64,000 nucleotides of DNA from Clostridium_AD sp036569345 (GTDB taxonomy: Bacteria; Bacillota; Clostridia; Clostridiales; Clostridiaceae): contig NZ_DATCQT010000134.1 in NCBI RefSeq assembly GCF_036569345.1, positions 17,397 through 81,396 on the forward strand, read 5' to 3'. The translations under genes and the position numbers were made by a program. The notes under the pieces were generated by a model. The model did no database searches. It had not been told where the DNA came from and saw nothing but the letters and a program-made list of their open reading frames with translations. This document shows positions 53,200 through 62,021 of the stretch, in pieces. Every line of letters starts with the position of its first letter. Within the stretch, counting starts at the first letter, position 1.

Positions 53200-54690
53200 A
53201 TGGCTAAATATATAATGGCACTTGATCAAGGAACAACAAGTTCAAGGTGTATTCTATTCAATGAAAAGGGACTTATTGTAACGTCTGCTCAAAAGGAATT
53301 TACACAAATTTTTCCTAAAGCAGCTTGGGTAGAACATGATCCAATGGAAATATGGTCAAGTCAAATTAGTGTAGCAACAGAGGCAATGGCTAAAGTTAAT
53401 GCTACGTATAAGGATATAGCAGCAATAGGTATTACAAATCAAAGAGAGACAACTGTAGTTTGGGACAGGCGAACAGGAGTACCAGTATACAATGCAATTG
53501 TATGGCAATGTAGAAGAACCGCAGAAACTTGTGATGAATTAACAGCAAAAGGCTTTGATAAAGTTATTAGAGCTAAAACAGGACTTATATTAGATGCTTA
53601 TTTTTCAGGAACAAAAATAAAATGGATTTTAGACAATGTAGAAGGTGCTAGAGCGGAAGCGGAAGCAGGAAATTTGTTATTTGGTAACATAGATACTTGG
53701 CTTATTTGGAACTTAACAAAAGGAAAAACTTATGTAACAGATTATTCTAATGCTTCAAGAACAATGTGTTTTAACATTCATGAACTTAAATGGGATGATG
53801 AAATTCTTGAAACATTGAATATACCAAAATCAATGCTCCCAGAGGTTAAACCTTCAAGCTATGTATATGGGCACACTGATGTTTCATTGTTTGGTGGAGA
53901 GATTCCAATCGCAGGGGCTGCTGGAGATCAACAAGCAGCATTGTTTGGGCAAACTTGTTATGCTCCTGGAACTGCTAAAAACACATATGGAACAGGATGT
54001 TTTATGCTAATGAATACAGGCGACAAAGCAATTGAATCAACGCAAGGTTTACTTACGACTATCGCTTGGGGAATAGATGGCAAAGTTGAGTATGCACTAG
54101 AAGGTAGTGTATTTATAGCAGGAGCTGCAATACAATGGTTAAGAGATGAGCTACGTATGATTGATAATGCTGCTGATTGCGAAGAATATGCCATGGCAGT
54201 GGATGATACAAACGGAGTATATGTAGTTCCTGCTTTTGTTGGACTTGGGGCGCCATATTGGGATCCGTATGCAAGAGGAACAATTGTAGGACTTACAAGA
54301 GGTTCAAAAAAAGAACATTTAATAAGAGCAACGCTTGAAGCACTTGCTTACCAAACACATGATGTTTTAAAAGCAATGCAAGAGGATTCTGGAATTAAAC
54401 TTACTGAACTTAAAGTAGATGGAGGAGCTTGCAATAACAATTTCTTAATGCAGTTTCAATCTGATATTTTAAATGTTCAAGTAGATAGACCGGAAGTTAC
54501 TGAAACAACGGCTCTTGGTGCAGCTTATCTTGCAGGACTTGCAGTAGGATATTGGAAGAGCAAGGATGAAGTGGCTAAGCATTGGGCAATATCAAGAAGT
54601 TTTAAGCCTTCTATGACAGAAGAGCATAGGAAAGAATTACTACATGGATGGCATATAGCTGTTAAGAGGTCAGGAATAAGACTTGAATAG
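53200..54690 (+). CDS. glpK: Glycerol kinase
   Basis: 496 residues, normal GlpK length. It phosphorylates glycerol to glycerol-3-phosphate. FGGY motifs: IMALDQGTTSSRCILF (8-15 phosphate loop), GITNQRETTVVWDRRTG, GAAGDQQAALFGQTC with the catalytic Asp, GTGCFMLMN, and LKVDGGACNNNFLMQ. AAGGAG precedes the ATG. It stands alone behind a GlpP-type attenuator and a cre-like site. No glpF or glpD is adjacent. Confidence 0.97.
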   Translation: MAKYIMALDQGTTSSRCILFNEKGLIVTSAQKEFTQIFPKAAWVEHDPMEIWSSQISVATEAMAKVNATYKDIAAIGITNQRETTVVWDRRTGVPVYNAIVWQCRRTAETCDELTAKGFDKVIRAKTGLILDAYFSGTKIKWILDNVEGARAEAEAGNLLFGNIDTWLIWNLTKGKTYVTDYSNASRTMCFNIHELKWDDEILETLNIPKSMLPEVKPSSYVYGHTDVSLFGGEIPIAGAAGDQQAALFGQTCYAPGTAKNTYGTGCFMLMNTGDKAIESTQGLLTTIAWGIDGKVEYALEGSVFIAGAAIQWLRDELRMIDNAADCEEYAMAVDDTNGVYVVPAFVGLGAPYWDPYARGTIVGLTRGSKKEHLIRATLEALAYQTHDVLKAMQEDSGIKLTELKVDGGACNNNFLMQFQSDILNVQVDRPEVTETTALGAAYLAGLAVGYWKSKDEVAKHWAISRSFKPSMTEEHRKELLHGWHIAVKRSGIRLE

Positions 54691-54729
54691 AAGTAAATAA
54701 ATATAGATTAAGATTAAAAAAGCAAAAGT

Positions 54730-54772
54730 AATAACATAATAATTTGTTTATGATAATTTATTATGTTATTAT
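54730..54772 (+). terminator. Stem-loop after glpK
   Basis: AATAACATAATAA pairs with TTATTATGTTATT. The tail is not T-rich, so this is a weak terminator call. Confidence 0.45.
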
Positions 54773-54800
54773 GGATATATTAAATAAAAAAGAATAACCT

Positions 54801-54893
54801 AACACAGGGGAGTTGGATATGCCAACTGAGAGCAAGAACTGTAATTCTTTGACCCTATGACCTGAACTGGATAATGCCAGCGTAGGAAGTTGT
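54801..54893 (+). promoter_or_regulatory. TPP riboswitch (THI element)
   Basis: The conserved cores are present in order: ACACAGGGGAG, CCAACTGAGAG, GACCCTATGACCTGAACT and GGATAATGCCAGCGTAGG. Thiamine pyrophosphate binding favours the terminator hairpin at 54939, shutting off the thiamine salvage genes. Confidence 0.97.
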
Positions 54894-54938
54894 TTATCGG
54901 TGTATTATATATGTAGATTTTTATATAACATGATAATT

Positions 54939-54973
54939 TAAACACAAATCCTATGGATTTGTGTTTTTTAATT
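54939..54973 (+). terminator. Terminator of the TPP riboswitch expression platform
   Basis: AAACACAAATCC pairs with GGATTTGTGTTT around TAT, followed by a T run, 45 bases after the aptamer. Confidence 0.9.
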
Positions 54974-55013
54974 AAACAAAATATTAGAACTTATAAAAGA
55001 GGAGAGAATTAAA

Positions 55014-55838
55014 ATGAAGAAAGTTTTAACTATAGCTGGTTCTGACAGTTGTGGAGGAGCAGGTATACAAGCAGATTTGAAAAGTTTTAGCGCAAATGGC
55101 GTGTATGGAATGAGCGTTATTACAGCAATTACAGCGCAGAATACTATGGGCGTTTTTGCAGTACAAGATCTAGAACCAGAAATCATTAAAGCACAAATTG
55201 ACGCAATTTTTACAGATATAGATGTAGATGCAGTCAAAATCGGTATGGTTTCCAGCATTTCAACTATTAATGTCATTAGTGAGAAATTAGAACAATACAA
55301 GCCTAAAAATATAGTGCTCGATCCTGTAATGATTTCGAAAAGTGGTTATTCACTACTAAAGCCAGAATCAAAGTCAGCTTTAATTAAGAAACTAATTCCA
55401 CTAGCATCACTTATTACACCTAATGTTCCAGAAGCTGAGGAAATTTTAGAAGAGGTAAACTCTGGTATAGGGCACATAGAAACAGTAGAAGATATGGAAA
55501 AAGCAGTAAGAGAAATGCATAAACTGGGATGCAAAAATATACTCTTAAAAGGAGGACATATGCAAGGAGATGCCATAGATGTGTTTTATGATGGAAAAGA
55601 AATGTTGCATTTTACGTCTGAGAGAATAAATACTAAAAATACTCATGGAACAGGATGTACGTTGTCATCTGCAATTGCTGCAAATTTGGCGCTTGGGTTT
55701 AGTATGAAAGAGTCAATAAAAAAGTCAAAGTTGTATATAACAATTGCTATAAAACACTCTTTAGATATTGGGCATGGCGTTGGACCAACCAATCATTTCT
55801 ATGAATTATATAAAAAGGCAGGTATAGCTAATGATTAA
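55014..55838 (+). CDS. thiD: Hydroxymethylpyrimidine/phosphomethylpyrimidine kinase
   Basis: 274 residues, ribokinase-like fold. It phosphorylates HMP and HMP-P to HMP-PP for thiamine synthesis. Motifs: TIAGSDSCGGAGIQADLKSF at the N-terminus, VLDPVMISKSGYSLL, and the anion hole with catalytic Asp-region TKNTHGTGCTLSSAIAANLA. AGAGGAGAG precedes the ATG. First gene of the riboswitch operon; overlaps cytX by 8 bases. Confidence 0.96.
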   Translation: MKKVLTIAGSDSCGGAGIQADLKSFSANGVYGMSVITAITAQNTMGVFAVQDLEPEIIKAQIDAIFTDIDVDAVKIGMVSSISTINVISEKLEQYKPKNIVLDPVMISKSGYSLLKPESKSALIKKLIPLASLITPNVPEAEEILEEVNSGIGHIETVEDMEKAVREMHKLGCKNILLKGGHMQGDAIDVFYDGKEMLHFTSERINTKNTHGTGCTLSSAIAANLALGFSMKESIKKSKLYITIAIKHSLDIGHGVGPTNHFYELYKKAGIAND

Positions 55839-57048
55839 GGAGAAAGATAAACTAGGATTTTGGACCTTTGTATTTTTATGGTTTGGAGCTGCAGTATCTA
55901 TTGCTGAAATAATGACGGGCGGATTAATTGCACCATTAGGATTTAAAATTGGAATAATAGTAATACTTCTAGGTCACTTGATTGGAACTGGAATATTAGT
56001 GCTTGGTGGCATAATCGGATCTCGTGAAAAAGTGCCAGCAATGACTTCCACTAATATTTCTTTTGGAGTTTATAGTACATATTTATTTTCAATTTTAAAT
56101 ATACTTCAACTAATTGGTTGGACTGCAATTATGATAAAAGTAGCGGCTAATTCCGTAAACTTAATATCACAAAATTTATGGAATTTCAATAATGTTTTAG
56201 TATGTATAGTTCTTATAGGTCTACTTACAATATTGTGGCTTTGGTTTGGCAATGCAGGCATGAAAAAATTAAATATTACAGCTGTATCACTACTTTTTAT
56301 ACTTACATTGGTATTAGGAACAATAATTTTTAAAGATAAAACACTTCTAACAAAAGCAAGTACAGGAGGCATTTCCTTTGGAGGAGCATTAGAACTCAGC
56401 ATAGTTATGCCTCTGTCATGGCTACCTTTAATTGCAGATTATACAAGATTTGCAAAAAGTGAAAAGGGAGGAGCCTATGGAAGTTATATCGGTTATTTCC
56501 TTGGAAGTTCATGGATGTTTATTATAGGACTAGGTGCAGCTATAGTTTCAAATAATTCAGATCCATCAGTTATGATGCTTGCTGCAAATTTAGGAATAGC
56601 GGCTCTTGGAATAGTAGTGTTATCTACAGTAACCACTACATTTTTAGATGTGTACTCGGCAGGAGTTTCGTTTCTAAACATTGTGCCAAAGCTGAGTGAA
56701 AAAAAAATCGGTATTATTATGACTGTTATTGGAACATTGGCAGCAATAATAATTCCTATGGAGAATTATGAAAATTTTTTATATGCCATAGGGTCAGTGT
56801 TTGCACCATTATTTGCAATTTTGATAACTGATTATTTTATAATAAAGAAGAATACTAAGGTGCAATCTAATATACTTATAAATTGGGGAGCTATATTTGT
56901 ATGGGTTATAGGAATAGTACTTTACTATGTTTTTGTTAAACTTGATTTGTTCCTTGGAGCTACAGTGCCAGTTATGATTATTACAGGATTAATATATTCA
57001 ATAAGTTGGAGGGTGACGTCTAAATGGAAATTAATAAAAAAATTATAG
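55831..57048 (+). CDS. cytX: CytX, putative hydroxymethylpyrimidine transporter
   Basis: 405 residues, about 12 helices, NCS1 (cytosine/purine permease) family. It begins with WTFVFLWFGAAVSIAEIMTG, then SREKVPAMTSTNISFG and MPLSWLPLIADYTRFAKS, the NCS1 pattern. CytX genes occur in TPP-riboswitch operons with thiD, thiM and thiE and are predicted to import HMP or a precursor. Overlap with thiD (8 bases) and thiM (25 bases) supports joint translation. Substrate is inferred from context. Confidence 0.92.
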   Translation: MIKEKDKLGFWTFVFLWFGAAVSIAEIMTGGLIAPLGFKIGIIVILLGHLIGTGILVLGGIIGSREKVPAMTSTNISFGVYSTYLFSILNILQLIGWTAIMIKVAANSVNLISQNLWNFNNVLVCIVLIGLLTILWLWFGNAGMKKLNITAVSLLFILTLVLGTIIFKDKTLLTKASTGGISFGGALELSIVMPLSWLPLIADYTRFAKSEKGGAYGSYIGYFLGSSWMFIIGLGAAIVSNNSDPSVMMLAANLGIAALGIVVLSTVTTTFLDVYSAGVSFLNIVPKLSEKKIGIIMTVIGTLAAIIIPMENYENFLYAIGSVFAPLFAILITDYFIIKKNTKVQSNILINWGAIFVWVIGIVLYYVFVKLDLFLGATVPVMIITGLIYSISWRVTSKWKLIKKL

Positions 57049-57854
57049 ATCTGTTAAACAATGTAAAAGAGGAAAACCCACTGGTACATCATATAACAAA
57101 TTATGTTACAGTTAATGATTGCGCTAATATTACATTAGCTATCGGGGGATCACCAGTTATGGCTGACGATATTAATGAAGTATGCGACATGGTTTCACTA
57201 TCATCATCATTTGTTATAAATATAGGAACATTAAACAGTAGAAGTGTAGAATCAATGGTTGAGGCAGGAAAAAGAGCAAATGAATTAAATATTCCTGTTA
57301 TTTTAGATCCTGTTGGAGCAGGTGCAACAAGCTATAGAACAGAAACTTGTAAAAGAATTATAAGTCAAGTGAAGTTGGCAGTTATTAGAGGAAATTTATC
57401 TGAAATAAAAACAATATATGGTCTTGAATCTAAAACAAAAGGTGTAGATTCAATCGATAGTCTTTCAGCAGATGAATTTAAGCAAGAGAAAAAAATGGCA
57501 AGAGATCTTGCCAATAAATTAAACACTGTAATAGCTATAACTGGCGCGGTAGACATTATAACAGATGGTAAAATTCTATACACTGTAGAAAATGGGGATA
57601 AAATAATGTCAAAGGTTACAGGTACAGGATGTATGTGTACTTCACTTATTGGTTCTTATTTAGGTGCAGGTGATAACAATCTAATAGCTGCTTTGGCAGG
57701 CGTTGTTTCAATGGGTATTGCTGGAGAAATAGCTTATGATGGATTAGATAAAAATTATGGTGGCACAGGAACATTAAAAGTGAAAATAATAGATGCTATT
57801 TATAATTTATCAGAAATTGTAATAATGAAAAGGAGCAAGATAAATGAAGGATAA
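57024..57854 (+). CDS. thiM: Hydroxyethylthiazole kinase
   Basis: 276 residues. It phosphorylates 4-methyl-5-hydroxyethylthiazole for salvage. Motifs: NPLVHHITNYVTVNDCAN, GGSPVMADD, ILDPVGAGATSYR, and the ribokinase anion hole KVTGTGCMCTSLIGSYL. GGAGGG lies in the end of cytX. It overlaps cytX by 25 bases and thiE by 11. Confidence 0.96.
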   Translation: MEINKKIIDLLNNVKEENPLVHHITNYVTVNDCANITLAIGGSPVMADDINEVCDMVSLSSSFVINIGTLNSRSVESMVEAGKRANELNIPVILDPVGAGATSYRTETCKRIISQVKLAVIRGNLSEIKTIYGLESKTKGVDSIDSLSADEFKQEKKMARDLANKLNTVIAITGAVDIITDGKILYTVENGDKIMSKVTGTGCMCTSLIGSYLGAGDNNLIAALAGVVSMGIAGEIAYDGLDKNYGGTGTLKVKIIDAIYNLSEIVIMKRSKINEG

Positions 57855-58470
57855 CGTGGATTACAGTCTATATCTTGTTACAGATAGAGAAGTACTCGTG
57901 GATACAGATATATATACTGGGGTGGAACAAGCGATAAAAGGTGGAGTTACATTAGTACAGCTTAGAGAAAAAAGCTTAAGTACTTTAGAATTTTATAATA
58001 TTGCAGTGAAAATAAAAGTAATTACAGATAAATATAAGATTCCTTTAATAATAAACGATAGAATAGACATTGCAATGTCTATAGATGCTGCAGGAGTCCA
58101 CCTTGGTCAAAGTGATATGCCAGCGAATATTGCTAGGAGCATAATAGGAAAAAACAAAATAATAGGGGTTTCAGCTACAACTCTTGAAGAAGCTCAAATT
58201 GCAGAGAAACAAGGAGCAGATTATGTGGGTGTTGGGGCTATGTTTCCAACCACAACTAAAAATGATGCAAGAGCAGTTTCCATTCACTGCTTAAAAGAAA
58301 TCAAAGATATCATTTCCATACCTGTAGTTGCTATTGGTGGAATTAATGAAAATAATGTAGATTTATTAAAATTAGCTAATATTGATGGAATAGCTGTGGT
58401 TTCAGATATTCTTGGTAAAAAAAACATAAGTGAAGCAGCCAAGAAATTAAGACATTTAATTAAAAAGTAA
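57844..58470 (+). CDS. thiE: Thiamine phosphate synthase
   Basis: 208 residues, TIM barrel. It joins HMP-PP and thiazole phosphate to thiamine phosphate. Motifs: LYLVTDRE, VTLVQLREKSLST, IPLIINDRIDIAMSIDAAGV, HLGQSDMP, GVSATTLEEAQIAEKQGADY, GAMFPTTTK and PVVAIGGINENN. AAGGAGC precedes the ATG. Last gene of the salvage operon; no de novo genes (thiC, thiG) are in the window. Confidence 0.96.
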   Translation: MKDNVDYSLYLVTDREVLVDTDIYTGVEQAIKGGVTLVQLREKSLSTLEFYNIAVKIKVITDKYKIPLIINDRIDIAMSIDAAGVHLGQSDMPANIARSIIGKNKIIGVSATTLEEAQIAEKQGADYVGVGAMFPTTTKNDARAVSIHCLKEIKDIISIPVVAIGGINENNVDLLKLANIDGIAVVSDILGKKNISEAAKKLRHLIKK

Positions 58471-58553
58471 AAGTGGTTATTTACAAAATTTAGAATAAAT
58501 CTCGTTATTGAGGTATAATAATAAAAAATGGTTTAATAACGGGGGTATTTATT

Positions 58554-59873
58554 ATGATTTCTAATTTAAATATACCAGGATTAAAGGGAGATATGCTTTG
58601 TCCAAGCTATTGGATAAAATCAAGAGAATTAAGTAAAGTTATTATGAGCAAGCAAGAAATTGAGGTATACAATAAGATTAGCGAAGAAACTGTATTGACA
58701 ATAGTTGACTTAGAAAATCATAAAAAAACCTTAAGTAAACAAGAATTAAATGAAAAAATAGACCATATTAGTTGTTCTCCAAATTCTGATAGATTCCACG
58801 CGGATGGGAAATTAATACATGAGGAATATTATAATAAATTAAAGGAAAATTGTAATATTAAAAATTTGCTTAACCTAAACAATATAAGTTACGGAGTAAC
58901 CATAAGGAAGACAGTGATGAGGACGTTTCCAACTTTTGATAAGATATTTAAGACTGGAGATAACTATGAGTTTGACAGATTTCAGGAGACTGCCGTTTAT
59001 CCCATTGAACCACTTGTTATTTTGTTTTCTAGTAAAGATTCTGAGTGGTATTTAGCGCAGATGTACAATTATTTAGCATGGATACCTAAAAAAGATGTGG
59101 TTATAGCTAAAAAGGAAGAGCTTTTTAATTATCTTAAAACAGAAGATTTTTTAGTAACAACGGGAAAAAGAGTGTTTACAAATTATAACCCATTAAATAA
59201 ACAATTATCAGAAGTAAGATTTGATATGGGTATTAGAATACCACTTGCAAATATAAAGGAAATAGAAGAGGATATTTATGGTCAAAATTCTGCAGGTAAT
59301 TATGTAGTTAAGCTTCCAACAAAAGATAATAGTGGAAATGTAGAATTTAAACTAGCTTTAATAGCAAAAAATGAAGAGATAAACGTAGGATATTTGCCAT
59401 ATACAAGTGAAAATATAATAAATAATGCCTTCAAATTCTTAGGTGAACGATATGGCTGGGGGGGGACGTTTAACTCCAGAGATTGTGCAAGCCTAGTAAT
59501 GGATGTTTATAGAACTATGGGCCTTAAAATTCCTAGAAATGCAGATGAACAGGGAGAACTTGCAGTTGGCGATTTCTATGAGATAAAGAAAGATATGAAA
59601 GCAACTATGAGAGAAGAGATACTTAATAATTTAAAACCAGGAACGCCAGTTTATTCGAGTGGACACGTTATGATTTATTTAGGAACAGAAAATGGGTTAT
59701 ATTATGTTATTCATGATTTTTCAGGATTTTATAAACCAGGACAAGATGGAAACTTAAAATATTATAGGGTCCGGGAGGTTATGGTTTCTCCATTAAGTAT
59801 AATATCACTTGCGGATGGCAAAACATATTTTGATGAATTATATGGAGCAAGAGGTTTTGTTATTAAGAATTAA
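58554..59873 (+). CDS. SH3-NlpC/P60 cysteine peptidase
   Basis: 439 residues. Two SH3b-like domains (about 90-260) precede an NlpC/P60 papain-like domain with catalytic Cys311 (FNSRDCASLVMDVYRTMG), His371 (SSGHVMIYLG) and His387 (VIHDFSGF). The arrangement resembles YkfC-type gamma-D-glutamyl-L-amino acid endopeptidases that recycle cell wall peptides. There is no signal peptide, consistent with a cytoplasmic recycling enzyme. GGGGG precedes the ATG. Monocistronic with a terminator. Confidence 0.9.
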   Translation: MISNLNIPGLKGDMLCPSYWIKSRELSKVIMSKQEIEVYNKISEETVLTIVDLENHKKTLSKQELNEKIDHISCSPNSDRFHADGKLIHEEYYNKLKENCNIKNLLNLNNISYGVTIRKTVMRTFPTFDKIFKTGDNYEFDRFQETAVYPIEPLVILFSSKDSEWYLAQMYNYLAWIPKKDVVIAKKEELFNYLKTEDFLVTTGKRVFTNYNPLNKQLSEVRFDMGIRIPLANIKEIEEDIYGQNSAGNYVVKLPTKDNSGNVEFKLALIAKNEEINVGYLPYTSENIINNAFKFLGERYGWGGTFNSRDCASLVMDVYRTMGLKIPRNADEQGELAVGDFYEIKKDMKATMREEILNNLKPGTPVYSSGHVMIYLGTENGLYYVIHDFSGFYKPGQDGNLKYYRVREVMVSPLSIISLADGKTYFDELYGARGFVIKN

Positions 59874-59915
59874 TTCTATTTAAGCTAATTTTAAATTACA
59901 AATATAGTCACACTA

Positions 59916-59966
59916 AAATAGACTAACATACTAAAGTAATATTAATTTTAGTATGTTAGTCTATTT
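59916..59966. terminator. Bidirectional terminator
   Basis: A 20-bp stem (AAATAGACTAACATACTAAA with its complement) separates the convergent NlpC/P60 and AlaX genes. Confidence 0.85.
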
Positions 59967-59970
59967 ACGT

Positions 59971-60024
59971 TAATGAACATTAACTTGTTAATAAATATTA
60001 ACTTGTTAATAAACATTAACTTGT
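59971..60024. repeat. Three 18-bp tandem repeats, each a palindrome
   Basis: Units TAATGAACATTAACTTGT, TAATAAATATTAACTTGT and TAATAAACATTAACTTGT. Together with the next TAAT each forms the palindrome ATTAACTTGTTAAT. It lies just after the AlaX gene stop. Confidence 0.85.
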
Positions 60025-60044
60025 TAATGAGTTATAGATGTAAA

Positions 60045-61259
60045 TTATTTATTTTTAGATATTATATCAGCTTTAATTTTATTGTAAGCGTAATCTAGGC
60101 AGGAATCTAAATTATTATTATTTTTTCCTCCACCTTGTGCTGAGAAGGCACTTCCGCCACCTTTTCCGTCTATTAGAGTTATGGCATCCTTTAGAAGTGA
60201 GCCCATGCTAAGGATTTTTAAATCTTTTGAGCACATAAATAAAAGATTTGCTTTATCTTCAGATTTTACTCCAAATAAAACTATAACATTTGGATTTGAT
60301 ACTAATTTTGTTGCTAAGGTATTAGTGTATTTTAAATCACTATTATCATAAATACACTTAAGTACTTTTATATCTCCAAGTTTTTGTGCTGAAGTTAACA
60401 TGTTTTGAACTTCATACTCAGCAACTTCTGCCTTTAATGCCCTACTTTGCGTAAGTGCTTTATTAAGTTCTGAGGTCAGCCTCTCTACTTCAGATAAAAC
60501 AGTAGCATTATTACACGATAAAAATTTAGACATTTTCTCTATAGCTTCATGTTTTAAAACATAATCTGAAACTGCTCTTTGTCCACATAAAAATTCTATT
60601 CTTAAACCACTCTTATATTTTTCAAATTTTATAATCTTAATTAATTGCACCTCAATAGTTGAATTTGGATGTAGGCCACAGCATGCATTTATATCAATAT
60701 CACCTATCTTAACTATTCTAACCTGTTCTCCGGGTTTTACTGGGATCTTTTTTAATGATAATTTTTTAAGCTCAGATTTGGATGGATATAAAATTTCTAT
60801 ATTAATATTGGTTCCTACTATTACGTTAGCATTTTTTTCAGCTACTTTAATTTCATCACTGCTTATAGTTTTATCAAGATCAATAGTTGTAGAACTTACG
60901 CCAAGGTGGAAACCAATGGTATTAACATTAAACAAATCAAAAATAGCAGCAGAAAGTATGTGCTGTCCTAGATGTTGCTTCATATAGTCATAACGCAGAT
61001 CAAAGTTAACGATACATTTAACCTTATGAATTTTTAGAGGTTTTACCTGGACGATGTGATATATGATACCTTCTTCTTCATATACATGAATTACTGGAAT
61101 GCCATTTATAAATCCAGTATCACTTGGCTGACCACCACCCACAGGGTAAAAACATGTCTTATCTAGTTCAACATGATATTTGTTTTCTTTTTCAACTACA
61201 TTTAAAACTTCGGCAGTAAATTCAGTTTGATAGGGATTTTCATAATATAACTTTTCCAA
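60045..61259 (-). CDS. Alanyl-tRNA editing protein (AlaX-L type, with DHHA1 domain)
   Basis: 404 residues from a TTG start (GGAG upstream). It hydrolyses mischarged Ser- or Gly-tRNA(Ala). The editing core has metal ligands His96 and His100 (KQHLGQHILS), then Cys193 and His197 (NACCGLHPNS). A coiled coil (LSEVERLTSELNKALTQSRA) links to a C-terminal DHHA1 domain with GKGGGSAFSAQGGGK. The full AlaRS editing half without the synthetase is the AlaX-L form, common in clostridia. Monocistronic. Confidence 0.93.
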   Translation of the reverse strand: MEKLYYENPYQTEFTAEVLNVVEKENKYHVELDKTCFYPVGGGQPSDTGFINGIPVIHVYEEEGIIYHIVQVKPLKIHKVKCIVNFDLRYDYMKQHLGQHILSAAIFDLFNVNTIGFHLGVSSTTIDLDKTISSDEIKVAEKNANVIVGTNINIEILYPSKSELKKLSLKKIPVKPGEQVRIVKIGDIDINACCGLHPNSTIEVQLIKIIKFEKYKSGLRIEFLCGQRAVSDYVLKHEAIEKMSKFLSCNNATVLSEVERLTSELNKALTQSRALKAEVAEYEVQNMLTSAQKLGDIKVLKCIYDNSDLKYTNTLATKLVSNPNVIVLFGVKSEDKANLLFMCSKDLKILSMGSLLKDAITLIDGKGGGSAFSAQGGGKNNNNLDSCLDYAYNKIKADIISKNK

Positions 61260-61535
61260 AGTTTAACATCTCCTTCTAATGATATGATGTTTAGAGTTTA
61301 CGGTAATTTGTTATGGTTGTAACAAGGTTAATAATATGATTACTTGCATTAATTTATATTGTACCATAAAAATATTATGAGATGAAAAAGTACTTAGCAA
61401 GGTCTTCTTTGTAATGAGCTTGTTTTTTTGCCTGAAATTATTATATAGTTGCAAAATATTAAAATTACTTATATTTTTATAATGCAACAAAAGCGCAATG
61501 TTTTATATGAATAATAAGAATAAATAACTATTATG
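61260..61535. other. Intergenic region without visible gene
   Basis: AT-rich spacer between the divergent AlaX gene and the GntR operon. A weak stem with TTTTTTT at about 61410-61430 is the only structure noted. Confidence 0.4.
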
Positions 61536-61607
61536 TTGACATTTCATAATTCAAATGATATATTGAGCATAATCAATATGATCAATATAATCAATATATT
61601 CAATAAT
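61536..61607 (+). promoter_or_regulatory. GntR operon promoter with four 9-bp tandem operators
   Basis: TTGACA (61536) and TATATT (61559) have a perfect 17-base spacer. Right downstream four 9-mers follow head to tail: ATCAATATG, ATCAATATA, ATCAATATA, TTCAATAAT (61572-61607). They lie over the transcription start, where an autorepressor would bind. Confidence 0.75.
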
Positions 61608-61637
61608 ACATTTATAAGCGAATGAGGCGATTTAATT

Positions 61638-62021
61638 TTGCGAATTATTATAACAAATACATCAAAGTTACCTATTTATGAGCAGATTAAAGAACAAATT
61701 AAGGTAGCTATTCTAAGCGATGAATTATGCGAAGGAGATACACTTCCAACCATTAGACAACTTGCTAAGGATTTAAAAATTAGTGTAATAACTACAACAA
61801 GAGCTTACACTGATTTAGAACAGGAGGGCTTTATAGCAACAGTTCAAGGTAAGGGCTGTTTCGTTTTACCCAAAGACAGTAAACTTGTGCAAGAACAGCT
61901 TCTTCTTAAGGTTGAAAATGGCTTTTTAGATGCCATAAAGGCTGCTAGGATTGCTAAACTATCACGTGAAGAATTTATGCATATATTTAAATTTATATTG
62001 GAGGAAAATGACTATGAGTAA
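61638..62021 (+). CDS. GntR family regulator (YtrA subfamily)
   Basis: 127 residues from TTG 61638 (GAGG upstream). A winged helix domain (LPIYEQIKEQIKVAILSDEL, TLPTIRQLAKDLKISVITTT, GKGCFVLPKD) is followed by a short helical tail typical of YtrA regulators, which have no ligand domain and repress adjacent ABC exporter genes. It overlaps the ATPase gene by 8 bases. The four 9-bp repeats at its promoter are probable binding sites. Confidence 0.92.
   Translation: MRIIITNTSKLPIYEQIKEQIKVAILSDELCEGDTLPTIRQLAKDLKISVITTTRAYTDLEQEGFIATVQGKGCFVLPKDSKLVQEQLLLKVENGFLDAIKAARIAKLSREEFMHIFKFILEENDYE

Noticed and set aside
59971..60024. CRISPR-like repeats
   Set aside because: Units are contiguous without spacers; also true of the arrays at 14366, 24506 and 61572. 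No cas genes.
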